64,000 bases of DNA from Chalciporus piperatus. Lineage: Eukaryota > Basidiomycota > Agaricomycetes > Boletales > Boletaceae. This document shows positions 12,111-24,499 of the stretch, piece after piece; the stretch's first letter is position 1, and each line of letters begins with the position of its first letter. The position numbers were made by a program, and so were the translations under genes. The notes under the pieces were generated by a model that saw nothing but the letters and a program-made list of their open reading frames with translations, was not told the origin of the DNA and made no database searches. The stretch lies in assembly GCA_038093975.1 (NCBI GenBank), contig JBBPTG010000002.1, positions 868,001-932,000 on the forward strand, written 5' to 3'.

Positions 12111-12787
12111 TTGTCATACTCGTTCACTCTACGTTGTATGGGGGCAAAAATGGATTCTATTCCAGCAACTAGAAACTTGTACAGTATGTATCCCATCTTG
12201 CTTTCGAACCTGCGTATCATCAACAGCGAGGCACGACATATGTCGTGGGTGCGACTATACAATCGCCTTAGTTCTCTTGCTCCCATAAAATGAGGGCGGT
12301 CGTGTGGGTTATACAACGCCGCCCAGAGTGTTGGAGAGCGACAAATGGCACAAATAAGCTGACACGCAAGTGGACGAGAATGCATTAGAATCAACAAATC
12401 TGCATGTGGGGTGAGATGAAACCAAACGCAAAAAAAGAACATCCACCTAACTATACAGTGTGACAGGAAGTCAATTTACAGACAGTATTTAGAGGAGGAA
12501 TGTCTCCTGCATGTGAACCTCACTGCTTTGAAGCACGAAGGCTGTCCAACAAGGGCAAGCAAGCGGGGCAAAAAATAAGCACAGGAACGATATTGCTCAG
12601 AAGAATGAGCGCCACTCCGTGTGATGGATGCGGTGAGGCGCTAAAGTGAAGAGCGATTTGCCAAAGATGACACAAGTTACAGTGGGTGATAATAGGATTG
12701 CAGAGGATAATGTACAATGCCAAGCCTGCGAAGCCAACATGAGTGGATGGACTGGGTAATAATCACAAAGACTTACAGAACAACGTA
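12111..12787. other. Intergenic between convergent PRO3 and RPT3
   Basis: About 680 bp between two stop codons on opposite strands. Only short reading frames without family resemblance. Probably 3' untranslated sequence of both genes. Confidence 0.6.
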
Positions 12788-14421
<1,634 letters not shown>

Positions 14422-14571
14422 GTTGAACGCGAGTGTAACTTGCAGTGGTCAGAGTCCAAGTTATGCGCCCATTACGCGTTCATCTGAGTGATGGGAAATA
14501 GTTGCCATTTTCGTTGCGTACACCATGTGCAAGGTTAGACCTAGTAAGTTCAGAGTAAGTTACCAGCCGCC
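14422..14571. promoter_or_regulatory. Divergent promoter, RPT3 and CBC2
   Basis: The start codons of RPT3 and CBC2 are 150 bp apart on opposite strands. I see no Rpn4-type PACE element (GGTGGCAAA) on either strand. Confidence 0.5.
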
Positions 14572-15390
14572 ATGGCCAACGTCGTTCAGCCCCTCGACCA
14601 GCCTTCAAATTACAAGGATTCGCAAATCAGACTCGACAGGTCCAAGCAACAGGAACTCCTCGTCAAGTCGACAACCTTATACGTGCGTCACATACCTCAA
14701 TGTTCCTACTCATCATGTCCACATACCACTTAGATCGGTAATTTGAGTTTCTATACAACCGAAGAACAGATATATGAGTTGTTCACTAAATGTGCCAGTC
14801 CGGAGGATGGTGGTGGTATCAAGCGAATCATCATGGGTCTCGACCGAAATACCAGGTGCGGTTTTCCTTCACTCGAGACATTCTCGTCGCTCACATCACG
14901 CTGCTTATGAAGAACCCCGTGTGGATTTTGCTTTGTGGAATACTACACACATGCAGAAGCTCTCGCCAGCATGAAGTATATCAGCGGCACGAAACTGGAT
15001 GAACGTATCATCCGTTGCGACCTCGACCTGGGTTACAAGGAAGGACGTCAATTTGGGCGAGGAAAGAGTGGTGGTCAGGTTCGCGACGAGCACAGGCAAG
15101 ATTACGACCCGGGCCGTGGTGGATGGGGTGCACAGGCTCAATTAGAGAGGAGAAGGGAGGTCGAAGAACGCTATGCAGATGCACAGGACGGACCAGGTGC
15201 TGTTGCTGGTGGTGGTGGAGAATGGAAAGAAGTGGTGGAGACCAAACCGACTCTCAAACGCGGCCGTTCGCCAGAAGATGAAGGAGACATTTCAAGATTG
15301 GTTCGTGGATTGATTCTCATCTCTTTCCATATACTAATTTGGTGATAGGCTCGACCACGGATCGACGACCCCGAGGCTGAGAGGATGTAA
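14572..15390 (+). CDS. CBC2: Nuclear cap-binding protein subunit 2 (CBP20)
   Basis: Small subunit of the nuclear cap-binding complex; with CBP80 it binds the m7G cap of new RNA polymerase II transcripts and supports splicing and export. Exons: 14572-14682, 14734-14855, 14913-15300, 15349-15390; 220 residues. The single RRM has RNP2 [20 protein letters not shown] and RNP1 CGFCFVEYY at about residues 80-88, and the CBP20-specific [32 protein letters not shown]. The C-terminal tail is longer than in yeast and glycine-rich, with a basic RGRSPED stretch. The N-terminal aromatic residue for cap stacking (SNYKDSQ) is present. Confidence 0.95.
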
Positions 15391-15499
15391 CACCCCAAGC
15401 TTTAACCTGTCCAATAATCGGCATCGACTCATTAGAAGATATGTTGTGATTATACGTATAATATTAACATCCATCCTTGGTCTATGGTATATGTGGTGG

Positions 15500-16326
15500 T
15501 CATCGAACTACGCAAGCTCGCACCTGGAACTTTGTGCCATAGACGTCAGGGCGAAAGTAGGTCATGTGTACGCGGCGTGCTATGTGATACGAGTTTGATA
15601 TCGACGGTGTCCGAACCAAATATCTCGAGTAAAGGGAAAACTCGTTTGCTTGTCTTCCCAACGCTGAGCACGAAGTCAAAGTTGTGGATGAGGAGAACCA
15701 CTCACAGGTCAACTTGGTAAATCTCTGGTTTGACCCCCAAGGTATCAATCCTGTTTTCTTCAAGAAAGCCTTTCACGTTCTCCGCTAATGCTCTCGGTGG
15801 AAGGCCCCATATCAAGACCTGCCTGCCATTACTCATGGCACCCGAGGCAACTAGGCCAGACAAGGATCCACGCGTGATAGCTGCCTTCCGTCCCTTTGTC
15901 CCCCTCAAATCACTAATGATTGGAGGCTCATGACATGGGCGAGCACTGACGGTCAGTCCACCAACTGAGAAATTCTCGAGCTTCGATAGGTTCTGGCGTA
16001 GAAAGTCTGGGTGTGAGAGCGTAATATAGGCCCGGCGATTCGGCATGAAGCGGAAAAGTTCTAGGTGGACTGGCAAGGTATAAGAAACGCAAATGATGAG
16101 GTTGACGTTCTCACCGTCTTCAACACCGACGAGCTTCTCATGTCTCAAAGCTCTCTTAATGTCTGCGGGAAGCGAAGTCCGGGGAAGGTTTTCCAAGAGG
16201 ATGTGCCGGTTGGGCTGGGCTGAAACGTCCATCCATCCTTGTCCTACACGAGAGAGAATTAGACTCACTGCTGAGCTTTTCACCTGCTGCTCGAGCTGCT
16301 CGACGGACTGCAATCACTGTGGACAT
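15500..16326 (-). CDS. Mitochondrion-targeted RRM-like protein, function unknown
   Basis: I do not recognise a named gene. Three exons: 16326-16284, 16243-15706, 15653-15500; 244 residues. The start MSTVIAVRRAARAAG is rich in Arg and Ala with no acid, a typical mitochondrial presequence. The rest looks like two RRM-type folds: ILLENLPRTSLPADIKRAL with RAYITLSHPDFLRQNL, then QVLIWGLPPRALAENVKGFLEE with SRYLVRTPSISNSYHIARRVHMTYF. RNP1-like aromatic residues are weak, so RNA binding is inference. The last intron was set at GACCT/GTGAGT and GGGAAG/ACA because only that choice keeps the second fold in frame. Head-to-head with SNRNP27, 100 bp apart. Confidence 0.65.
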
Positions 16327-16426
16327 CTTCAGCAAGTCTGATCAGCGCGTCGCTTGAATTTAACAATGACATTGACACTGACACTATCGGTCATGTGACC
16401 ACAATTGCTTGACTGCTACCACGACC
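16327..16426. promoter_or_regulatory. Very short divergent promoter, RRM-like gene and SNRNP27
   Basis: Only 100 bp separate the two ATGs. It includes repeated TGACA words (AATGACATTGACACTGACACTATCGG at the centre) that could serve a shared activator; the role is inference. Confidence 0.5.
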
Positions 16427-17413
16427 ATGTCCTCGAGGACTGACCACAGAAGACGAGAACGGAGCTGGGAACGAGAAGACAGGGACCGCGACAGAGGTGG
16501 GGACAGGGAAAGAGACAAAGATCGCTACGCAAGAGGTGGCAGAACAGGTGGACACCGAGATGCTGGGCGAAGGTCCCGAAGTCCAAGACGAGGTGCTGCT
16601 TCATTAAGCTCTGGACATCCTGCCCAACGCCTTCCCAACGTTGAGCTGACTCTATTTATTATAGACAGACGGGATTTCGACAGAGACGGTGACTACAAGG
16701 GCACACGAAGAGATGACAGACGTGATTATGACCGCGACCGCGATCGTGACGACCGGAGACCCGACAGGGCAGACGACAGGAGGACAGAGGGAAAACCGGA
16801 TAGAAAGGATGAAAGGCGTGACCAATACATGCCAGATCGAGGCACTCCCAGAGACAAGGACATTCGCGACAAGGAGCCAGCCCGTTCTGGCGAAGCGCAA
16901 CGACGTCCAGAAGGACGTGCTGATGGCCAGCCGGCAGAACGGCCGCCTAAACGTAAGCTACTTATCACTCCCATCTTTGTCGTGTGTGTTGACGAGAGTT
17001 GGAAGCCGTCTCCGCACCTTCTAAACCAATTCCAGATCCGGACACCTTGGTTGAAGAAGGTGAGGAGATGGACGCCACCCCTGCTGAGGATGAGGCTATG
17101 ATGGCCTCGATGGGTCTCACGGGCTTTGGTTCCACCAAAGTACGAGGATATCTCTGCTTACATCCTCTCCTTTAACAAGGTTGTTTTCTTAGGGCAAGCG
17201 CGTCGAGGGTAACCAAGAAGGTACATCGAACATCAAGAAAACGAGGACGTGGCGTCAGTATATGAACCGGTAAGCCCAGTGCTCTTCAGCCAGTTTCGCG
17301 TAGCTGATCCACTTTCATAACAGACGTGGTGGATTCAACAGGTATTTGCACTTGCTCAGTCTGTTTTTCCCTCCCCTGATACCTCTGCCAGACCGCTGGA
17401 CAAGATCAAGTAA
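16427..17413 (+). CDS. SNRNP27: U4/U6.U5 tri-snRNP 27 kDa-like splicing protein
   Basis: Component of the spliceosomal tri-snRNP that acts when the 5' splice site is handed to U6. Six exons: 16427-16592, 16665-16952, 17006-17139, 17193-17269, 17324-17341, 17392-17413; 234 residues. The first two thirds is low-complexity Arg/Asp/Ser (RS/RD-like). The C-terminal family domain is clear: EEMDATPAEDEAMMASMGLTGFGSTKGKRVEGNQEG, then the basic RTWRQYMNRRGGFNRPLDKIK end that matches the human protein. The conserved methionine block MMASMGLTGF is present. The domain is spread over four exons, one only 18 nt. Confidence 0.9.
17324..17341 (+). other. 18-nt micro-exon of SNRNP27
   Basis: Flanked by CATAACAG and GTATTTG. 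It encodes the RGGFN part of the invariant C-terminal RRGGFNRPLD motif, so it must be spliced in for a normal protein. Confidence 0.8.
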
Positions 17414-17774
17414 CGCATCAGGGTAAAGACGACCCTATATATCACTGTTTTTCGCAGAAGATAAGTCATGCCCTTTGCTGTGCATGAGAGTTTCATGCTT
17501 TCCCTGCCATAGAAAGGTAGACAGACATGCTCTCGGCGAGTTACTGCGAGTTTGACTGATGATGCAATGACAAGTCATATTTGTTGGAACACAACAGAGG
17601 CTGATGAAACAAAAATATCTACTCGGAACGTTCGTATCAACAACTACCCCCTGGTGTTAATACACTGCTCGTGTGAGACACTCAAAACTGAACTACATGA
17701 AAGATGAAAACACATGAACTGTGCGGATGACGAGGGCGAACAAGATGCTCTTGTCCACCGCTTTGATGCCATAC

Positions 17775-18301
17775 TTAGAACCCGTGCAGCTTAATGGTGT
17801 TCCTGGGGATGCCCTCTTCGACGAGGAAGTTGGCTATCTTGACCCTTTGATCACCCTGAAGCTGGATGACTTGACCCATTTCCTCGTCGTCAACGAGGTT
17901 GCCGTTGCAAGCAAACTCCTGTGTGAAACGAGTCGGTGAGTCTCCCACTGACCTCCAACTGAACAGAGCAGCGGACCTTCTTGAAGGCTTTCAGAAGCTT
18001 CTTCGGATCGTACTCTGTCGAGGGTTGAGAAACTGCATCGCCACTGTGAATGTGGTTCACTCACCCTTGGGGAGTCCCTGCAACGTGGTCAAAGTCTTTC
18101 TTCCGTTCCTCTGCTGAATGCGGATGTGGAGATAGTTCTGCGTAGAGCCAACATCCTGGGTGGTTGCGAGCGGATCACCCTCATCAGCGAAAGGATCTAA
18201 GGAGTCAGAGTGAGCGCCGTGGGGCGTAGGAGTCAACAGGATGTTCCGGAGAGTGAGAGGATCGTTGACTGACCGAAAGAGTTCAGGTTCTGCACGTTCA
18301 T
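17775..18301 (-). CDS. SUI1: Translation initiation factor eIF1 (SUI1)
   Basis: Binds the 40S subunit near the P site and enforces accurate start-codon choice. Exons: 18301-18274, 18196-18065, 18014-17977, 17918-17775; 113 residues, the normal size. Family blocks: MNVQNLNSFDPFADEGDP, YLHIRIQQRNGRKTLTTLQGLP, EYDPKKLLKAFKKEFACNG, EEMGQVIQLQGDQRVKIANFL, and the terminal IPRNTIKLHGF. The start is fixed by the canonical MNVQNL peptide. Head-to-head with FYV7. Confidence 0.97.
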
Positions 18302-18496
18302 GCGCTGATGAAGAATAGATAGATCTGATGATTGAGTGGTGGTTCGAGACACGATGAAAGTTGGAGACAAGTGTGAAATGACTAGTCTTGCGAGCGGAAC
18401 CGCGAATTTATATCTAATTTACCACAAATGGATATTTCACTTGTTAGTAACACAATTAACTTAGCAGCGTAGCAACACTTGGTAGAGAGGACGAGA
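18302..18496. promoter_or_regulatory. Divergent promoter, eIF1 and FYV7
   Basis: 195 bp between the two ATGs. An AT-rich patch TTTATATCTAATTTACC lies at about 18409-18425 and could hold a TATA-like element for either gene. Confidence 0.45.
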
Positions 18497-19067
18497 ATGA
18501 CCATCACGGAGAGAAAGACAAAGAAACCACCGACGTTTCCCTACCATCCAAAGAATCGCGGTGAGCACGTTCACACACCAGTATTCTCATGGCAATGCTG
18601 ATGGTGATGCAGCTAAACAACTCAAGAAATCTTGGGTCGAGAATCAAAAGATAAAAAGCAAATGGAAAGCCCAGAAGAGGAGGGACGGTTCAGCAAAACA
18701 GCCCCCTGCACCAGCTGAGGAAGAAGGTGGCCAAACTCGTGACGATACCAAGGCCGACTCAGACTCGGATTCCCAAAGTCAGGATGTCCGATCACCTCCC
18801 CCGGAATCCCTCCCCACCACGATCACGCCATCCCATGACAAAAATTCTCTGCGCGACCTCAGAAAGCTTGCCTACACTTCGAATTCAGCTCGCACTCAGA
18901 AAGCAGATCCCCTTCAACGAAGGGGGGTTTCTGGAAACTCCCGGGGTGGTTGCGGTGGTCGCGGTGGGGCCAGGGATACTTCACGTCAAGGTTGTGACAA
19001 GGGTCAGCCAAACATGAAGCTGCGCATGAATGTGCTGCTTGAAAAGATCAAGCGCGAGTTTCCATAG
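18497..19067 (+). CDS. FYV7: rRNA-processing protein Fyv7-like
   Basis: Fyv7 is a small nucleolar protein needed for 18S rRNA maturation. Two exons: 18497-18560 and 18613-19067; 172 residues. The N-terminus has TERKTKKPPTFPYHPKNR, a basic proline-containing stretch, followed by AKQLKKSWVENQKIKSKWKAQ. The middle is acidic and serine-rich. The C-terminus GQPNMKLRMNVLLEKIKR matches the family signature. The protein is highly charged and probably largely disordered. Name based on the N- and C-terminal signatures. Confidence 0.78.
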
Positions 19068-19151
19068 ATCCACCATTTGGCCATCTCGGTGAGTCTTTTT
19101 TCTATGTCCAGTGAAACTGGGTCGTTGACGATGTCTACTAAACAGAGAAGT

Positions 19152-20290
19152 TTACCCTTTATTTTCTTTATCCTCTGCTTCGTCAATCGACATCTCTTGC
19201 CCTTCATTTGCTTCCGCCTGATCCTCGGCTCCTCTCACAAATCTGGTCTCCAAGGTCTCCAGGAATGGACGTGATCCAACAGTGGTCACAGAGGAGATCG
19301 CCGTTGGATGATCGCTCATATGTCCTGGGCTTGGATCATCAAGTTCGTCTACAAGGCCGATCACTCGCTGTGGCTTCGTCGCGCCAAGGGGCTCTACGCT
19401 GCTGTTCACTTCCATTGCCGCGAGCGCCAATGGTGATGGTGGAGGGCTTCGTGAATTGGAACGTCTCGCATCGTCGTGTAGGAATGGAATAGGTGAAAAC
19501 ATAGGTGTAGCTGGTGCGGATTGCGTGAACGATGCGACCGGGAACGTACCCATCGAGAATCCATTTTGGGGTTGCTCTACGGGGAACGCGTCCCATGTCG
19601 ACGTAACAAGTAATGATTTCTCCACTGCACGAAGATATTTTCCGATGAACTTGTAGTGTTGTTTCGGAAATATACAAAGTTCGCATACGCGTTGCATGGT
19701 GAACGGGGGATTGCTGAATGATTTTGCGTTAGTGAGTAATTAGAACAGCGTTGCTTCACACACTCTTCAAATTCATGCAGTTGACGAAAGATGTTATCCT
19801 TCATATCGTTCGCCTCCTCTTGGTTCAAACGAACCTTTGGTGTTTCATGAGGGTTCAACTCGTTGGGCTTTCGAGGAGGAAATGGTGGTAGCCTCAAGTT
19901 TCCTGAGCTATCTGGCACTCCTGTCGCAGGTTTTGAAGGCTCCTCTGGTTGACTGTCGGCAAGGAATTGTTCGATGTTCTAGCGAGCGCACGAACTGAAT
20001 ATCCGAGGTTTACGAATCTGTGATGTATGACAGACCTGGGTGATCTTGTACTTGATTATTTCTCGGAGTGATGGCCATTCAGTGCTGCTTCACGGTCAGA
20101 ATGGACTACCAGGACGTTCTCGGAAACCCACCTTGGCTCCAAAGTGTCAGTGGAAGCAATATGCTCTAGGACCGACTGATGCTCTGATGATGGCTATTGA
20201 GTCGTACGCCACTCCCAGGTGGTGCACTTTACCTGGACGCCATTCAAAGTCCTTGGGTGGGTCGTAGGCGCTTTCAGCTGCGGATGCCAT
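19152..20290 (-). CDS. PSY4: PP4 phosphatase regulatory subunit 2 (PPP4R2-like)
   Basis: Regulatory subunit of protein phosphatase 4, which dephosphorylates DNA-damage marks. Exons: 20290-20233, 20165-20132, 20087-20036, 19978-19764, 19713-19152; 306 residues. The PPP4R2 domain is assembled from four small exons: HIASTDTLEP, TEWPSLREIIKYKITQNI, KDNIFRQLHEFEDNPPFTMQRVCELC, HYKFIGKYLRAVEKSLLVTSTWD. The C-terminal half is serine/proline-rich and acidic, ending EAEDKENKG. The 34-nt second exon and GAAGA/GTGTGT donor are forced by frame and homology. Its 3' end faces FYV7, 84 bp between stops. Confidence 0.87.
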
Positions 20291-20727
20291 GCTCGATTGA
20301 CCAGCAGTTTAGCAGTACAATATGTATTGTCTGTTGAGTGTCACGAACTTGACGGTACTGGAAGTAATCTGCAGTAATGAATTAGGAACGCATGTGGATG
20401 TGCAAATCAGCGACTACTAGTAACAACTACGGAATAACTACGCGTCCATCGTGCACTGGCTCAACCATTCAACAGCGAACCTCGCTATGTATTGAACCCG
20501 GAAACGTGCCATCAGAATAGCGACCAGCCTCCTGCCAGTGTGAGGCTGTGAGAATCTTGGCGTAATTAGTGTGTTTCAATTGGAGGTGACTGGCCGCAGT
20601 CGAGTTCCACAACCGAACCATTGCCGAATTATGTTTTATACCGAGGGTCTTGTCCGTGGGGCACGAGGTCACTCCTTCTCTTAACCACTCTGTCTAGCAC
20701 GAATTGACTTGACTAGACGAGCACATC
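20291..20727. promoter_or_regulatory. Divergent promoter region, PSY4 and DPP1
   Basis: 437 bp between opposed start codons. No gene visible; no recognised factor site. Confidence 0.45.
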
Positions 20728-22288
20728 ATGATGTCGTCTTTGGGCAAATTCATGGGGAACACACAATCGCCAAGCACTGGCACGAGAAAGACAACTGACA
20801 GAAAGCGGCGCCTCAAGCTCCTCAAGTCCTACGCTCCAGATTGGTGAGTAAGGTCGCGGTGGGTTCGGCGGGTTCGTTTTCTGATGCTGATCGTTCTCCA
20901 GGATTATCACGATACTTTTGGCGTATGTGTCCCAAGCGTTCATGCAACAGCCTGACCTGACATTGGGGTCGACTGCAGAATCATGTTCTTTGGTATGGAT
21001 CCTATTCATGGATTCAGACGAGAATTTTCCGTAAACGATGAAACGTACGTTCGTATGAAAAGCGGCGATCCGCACCTTTTTTGACCTTTATCCCTCCACA
21101 GGATTCGTTTCCCGTAAGCATCGCCATGTCGCCGTTCGTTGTGATACTGATATTTGTCAGCTATGCCGTTCATGAGCGGGTTCCGGTGAGTACTGCCCCA
21201 GCTCAATATTATGTTTTCTCACATCCGTTGGTATGGGGTAGAACGTTGCTCTGTACTTGATCGCGATCGTCGCTCCTCTGGTCATCCAGTTGGCCGTCAA
21301 CTTAATTACTTTGCGGTCTTTCTGGGATTACCACAACAGTGCACTCGGATGTTCGTCATCACACCTTGTTTCCGATATCAGCGGCCAAATCTATGTTTAC
21401 AGTGATCCTTGGTCTGGCTATCACTGGCGCTATTACCCAATTCTCTAAGCTCACGGTCGGTCGTCCTCGTCCAGGTTCGTCTTGTTATCATATTGTGCCA
21501 AGTATCGAACATTAAGGGATGCACACGACTCCTAGATCTCCTGTCCCGTTGTATGCCTATCCTTGGCACTCAAGATCCGACCTATGGACTGTCGAGTGAT
21601 GCCATCTGCACTCAGACCGACCAGGCAATTATGCTTGATGGATGGCGTAGCTTCCCCAGTGGTCACTCGAGCTGTAAGTCTATCCGCGTACGTATGTACT
21701 ATGAAATTCGAACCAATCCATGCAGTGTCCTTTGCTGGTTTGGGGTTCTTGTCTTTCTATCTCGCCGGCAAAATGCACCTATTCGATACCAGAGGTCATG
21801 CGGTAAGTGCAACCAATTCCCTACTATCTGTCGCCCGCTTATCACAACATATCACTCTGATAGCATAAGGCTTGGATATCTGCGGCACCCTTGTTCGGTG
21901 CCACCCTCGTTGCCATTTCACGTACCATGGACTACAGACGTAAGCTTCTCTCAGATATCTAATCCTTTGTTATCATCAAGGTTGACATGCTCCAGATAAC
22001 TGGCAAGATGTCGTCGCTGGTTCCATTCTTGGGTTCGTTGTCGCCTACTTCGCCTATCGGCAATACTTCCCTTCTCTTGCGTCTCCCATGTCACATCGGC
22101 CCTACTCTCCGCGGGTTCCTCGCGATGAATCTACCCTACCTTCGACCACTCAAGACGCCCAGGGTTTGCTTGAGAGTCATGAACAGGTTGAGCTCGACGG
22201 CACTGTGCCTAGACCTCAGTCGTTGTCTCCCATCAAGGACCTCTGGAGAGATGGCGAGAGTGAAGCAAGGAATGCAGGTGGTGTTTGA
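20728..22288 (+). CDS. DPP1: PAP2-family lipid phosphate phosphatase (DPP1-like)
   Basis: Integral membrane phosphatase that removes phosphate from phosphatidate, diacylglycerol pyrophosphate or related lipids. Eleven exons, first 20728-20843 and last 21996-22288, including a 12-nt exon 21102-21113; 334 residues. The three PAP2 motifs are in order: KLTVGRPRP (about residue 135), FPSGHSS (about 184) and SRTMDYRHNWQDV (about 232), containing the catalytic His residues. Hydrophobic segments include WIITILLAIMFF, VALYLIAIVAPLVIQLAVNL, LILGLAITGAITQF and DVVAGSILGFVVAYFAY, six in all as in the family. The C-terminal 60 residues are soluble and rich in Ser/Pro. ATGs at 20728 and 20731 are adjacent. 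Confidence 0.93.
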
Positions 22289-22547
22289 CGCACTGACCCT
22301 CTGTGGACTGTGCGGATTCTAGTGTATGTCGGACTATAGTAATTTCCCCGAGTTTCTTTACCTTTTCGATTTCCGATTGGACATTTGGCCATACATACCA
22401 CAGAATTTCAGATCGATTTATTCGGACGCTGGTTCGCAGATCCTTATTATTGGCTCCGATTTGAGTAAGTTGTCGCGCGTCTCATTGTCGGCCCGAGTCA
22501 TTTATCTGATACCAACACCACACCTACGGCCTCATTCAGCTCCCATC

Positions 22548-23866
22548 ATGTCTGATCGAGTAACCAACTTTGGCGCGGGGCCCTCTGCGCTACCAGAAGA
22601 AGTCCTCATAGAAGCCGGCAAGGGCCTTCTCAACTTCCAGAACACTGGCATCGGTATCGCAGAGATTTCGCATCGTTCAGCCGATTTTGACAGATTCCTT
22701 CGGGAGGTCGAGGAGAATACGAGGACGCTTCTCCAGCTCCCTCAGGACTACAAGGTGCTCTTCACACAGGGAGGAGGAACAGCCCAGTTTTCTGCGGTCG
22801 TGCTGAATATGCTTGCAAGATATCGAAGTCGCGGTGGCGCGGCTGAGAAGCCAGTGATGGACTACATTGTCACGGGCTCCTGGAGCGAGAAGGCGATGAA
22901 AGAGGCAAAAAGGCTTGGGCTCGGGGCCGTCAACGTCGTTGCCAATGCCCAAGCCATCTCCGAGGACGGGAAGAAGACGTTCACCCGTATCCCCGATCAC
23001 AACAGCTACAAAGACAAGTTCTCCCAAGATCCAGCCCTTATCTACTATTGTGCCAACGAGACCGTCGACGGTGTCGAATTCGATGATAACATGGAGAGCC
23101 CCACTTCCTTCCCATTCCACGCCCTCCCTGATGGAACCCCCCTCGTCGCAGATTACTCTTCCTCATTCATGTCGCGTCCCATCCCTTGCATCGAAAAACA
23201 TGCAGTCATTTACGCTGGCGCACAGAAAAACGTCGGACCTGCCGGTTTGACCATCATCATCGTCAGAGACGAGTGGGCAAACGTACTGGATGACAGCATT
23301 CCCCTGTGCTTGTCGTACAAGAATCTCGTTGACAGCCGCAGCTTGTACAACACACCACCAGTCCTATCCATCTATGTCATGGGGTTGGTGCTTCGGCGGA
23401 TGTTGGAAGTTGCAGTACAAAACGGGAAACCCAAGGAGAAAGCGCTCGAATATTATGGGGAGTGGACCTTCAAAAAGGCCTCAAAACTCTATGCTGCCCT
23501 GAAGGAAGGGGAGGCCCGAGGGGTTTTCAAAGGCAAAGTGCTTGAAGGATCGGGTAGCAAGATGAACGTCGTGTTTGACGTGGTTGGCGGAGAGGCGAAG
23601 CTGAAAGAGTTCGTATCTGGTGCAGAGCAGAGGGGCATGAAAGGGATCAAGGGACATCGGTAAGTTTTCCCTACGATAAAACAACAATCTACTCAATGAT
23701 CTCGCACCTGTAGGTCGGTTGGAGGTACGCTGCGCCGGCGATCTTGGAAACGAAATATACTAACAGCGAACTAGGTATCCGCGTTTCCCTTTACAATGCA
23801 GTCACGGAAGATCAGGTAGATAAACTGATTGGATATATGAACGAATTCGCACAGAATGTGGTGTAG
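22548..23866 (+). CDS. SER1: Phosphoserine aminotransferase
   Basis: PLP enzyme of serine biosynthesis: converts 3-phosphohydroxypyruvate and glutamate to phosphoserine. Exons: 22548-23659, 23714-23724, 23775-23866; 404 residues. It opens with the family start NFGAGPSALPEEVL, then ISHRSADFD, FTQGGGTAQFSAVVLN, and the PLP-lysine block YAGAQKNVGPAGLTI with the lysine at about residue 226. The C-terminus joins KGHR-SVGG-IRVSLYNAVTEDQVDKL across an 11-nt exon. The first ATG with the family N-terminus is 22548; the upstream in-frame extension has no homology. Confidence 0.96.
23714..23724 (+). other. 11-nt micro-exon of SER1
   Basis: GTCGGTTGGAG between TGTAG and GTACGC. It encodes the SVGG of the HRSVGGIR motif that binds substrate phosphate in the family, so inclusion is essential. 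Confidence 0.85.
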
Positions 23867-23946
23867 ATATAAACGCAAATGTCCTTCGAGATCGAGGTCA
23901 CCAACAACCTGGTAAGTATATACCACTCAACTTAACTGAGTGGCAA

Positions 23947-24039
23947 GTCACTTTGCCGGAGTGGTTAACGGGATCGCCTGCTATTAGCTAGCACAGCGGT
24001 TGGGCTTTGCCCGCGAGTGTTCGAATCGCTCAGGTGACG
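23947..24039 (+). tRNA. tRNA-Ser(GCU) with 11-nt intron
   Basis: Folds with a 7-bp acceptor stem (GTCACTT with AGGTGAC), D arm CCG/CGG, anticodon stem ATCGC/GCGGT, long variable arm TGGGCTTTGCCC and T arm GAGTG/CGCTC with loop TTCGAAT. Anticodon GCT at 23980-23982; A37 is followed by an intron at 23984-23994. Discriminator G73 and the long variable arm are serine identity elements. A run of six T follows at 24041-24046. Confidence 0.92.
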
Positions 24040-24415
24040 ATTTTTTGCCCCATTTTACAAGGTTACCTCCGAAGTAAATTGATCTTTCACGATTGATCTT
24101 TCACGATATTATTTGGCTTGTCTGTTCCGCGAAGAGACTTTTCAGATTGGTAGAACCCGGAGTCCCGGACCAACTATCTTCATGATTGCATCATTCTTCC
24201 CGTTTTCTAATGAGCTGGCTCCTGGCTTCGGGCGTCGGCCTCGCGAAGATCACGCTGAGAACGATCTAAGCAGGTTTGCTGCTCGCATGTTCGAAAATGA
24301 CTCGCCGTTCGACAGCCAATGCCCTATGCTGCGCGAGCGACTTGTCATCGTGCACATTCCAGATCATCCCAAGATCGTCACCATCTCGATGGTATTTCTC
24401 AAAAGGGATATCACA
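24040..24415. other. Spacer between tRNA genes
   Basis: Begins with the T6 terminator of tRNA-Ser. It contains a short duplication GATCTTTCAC at 24081-24090 and 24094-24103. A 121-codon open frame runs through it into the next tRNA but has no family resemblance. Confidence 0.5.
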
Positions 24416-24499
24416 TGCCCCATGGCTGAGTTGGTTACAGCGTCCGACTGTTATTCTCCTGACATCGGAAGGTCGTGAGTTCGAGCCTCACTGGGGCAG
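24416..24499 (+). tRNA. tRNA-Asn(GUU) with 10-nt intron, copy 1
   Basis: Acceptor TGCCCCA pairs with TGGGGCA, discriminator G. D stem GCT/AGC, anticodon stem TCCGA/TCGGA, anticodon GTT at 24450-24452, intron at 24454-24463 after A37, T arm GTGAG/CTCAC with loop TTCGAGC. Box A and box B are intact. An 11-T run at 24534-24544 is the first strong terminator downstream. Identical over 84 nt to copy 2 on the other strand. Confidence 0.93.

Noticed and set aside
14433..14571. Proteasome-associated control element in the RPT3 promoter
   Set aside because: No GGTGGCAAA or close variant on either strand; basidiomycetes are not expected to use the yeast Rpn4 system.
24113..24478. 121-codon open frame running into tRNA-Asn
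   Set aside because: It overlaps a well-folded tRNA and has no family resemblance or splice pattern.
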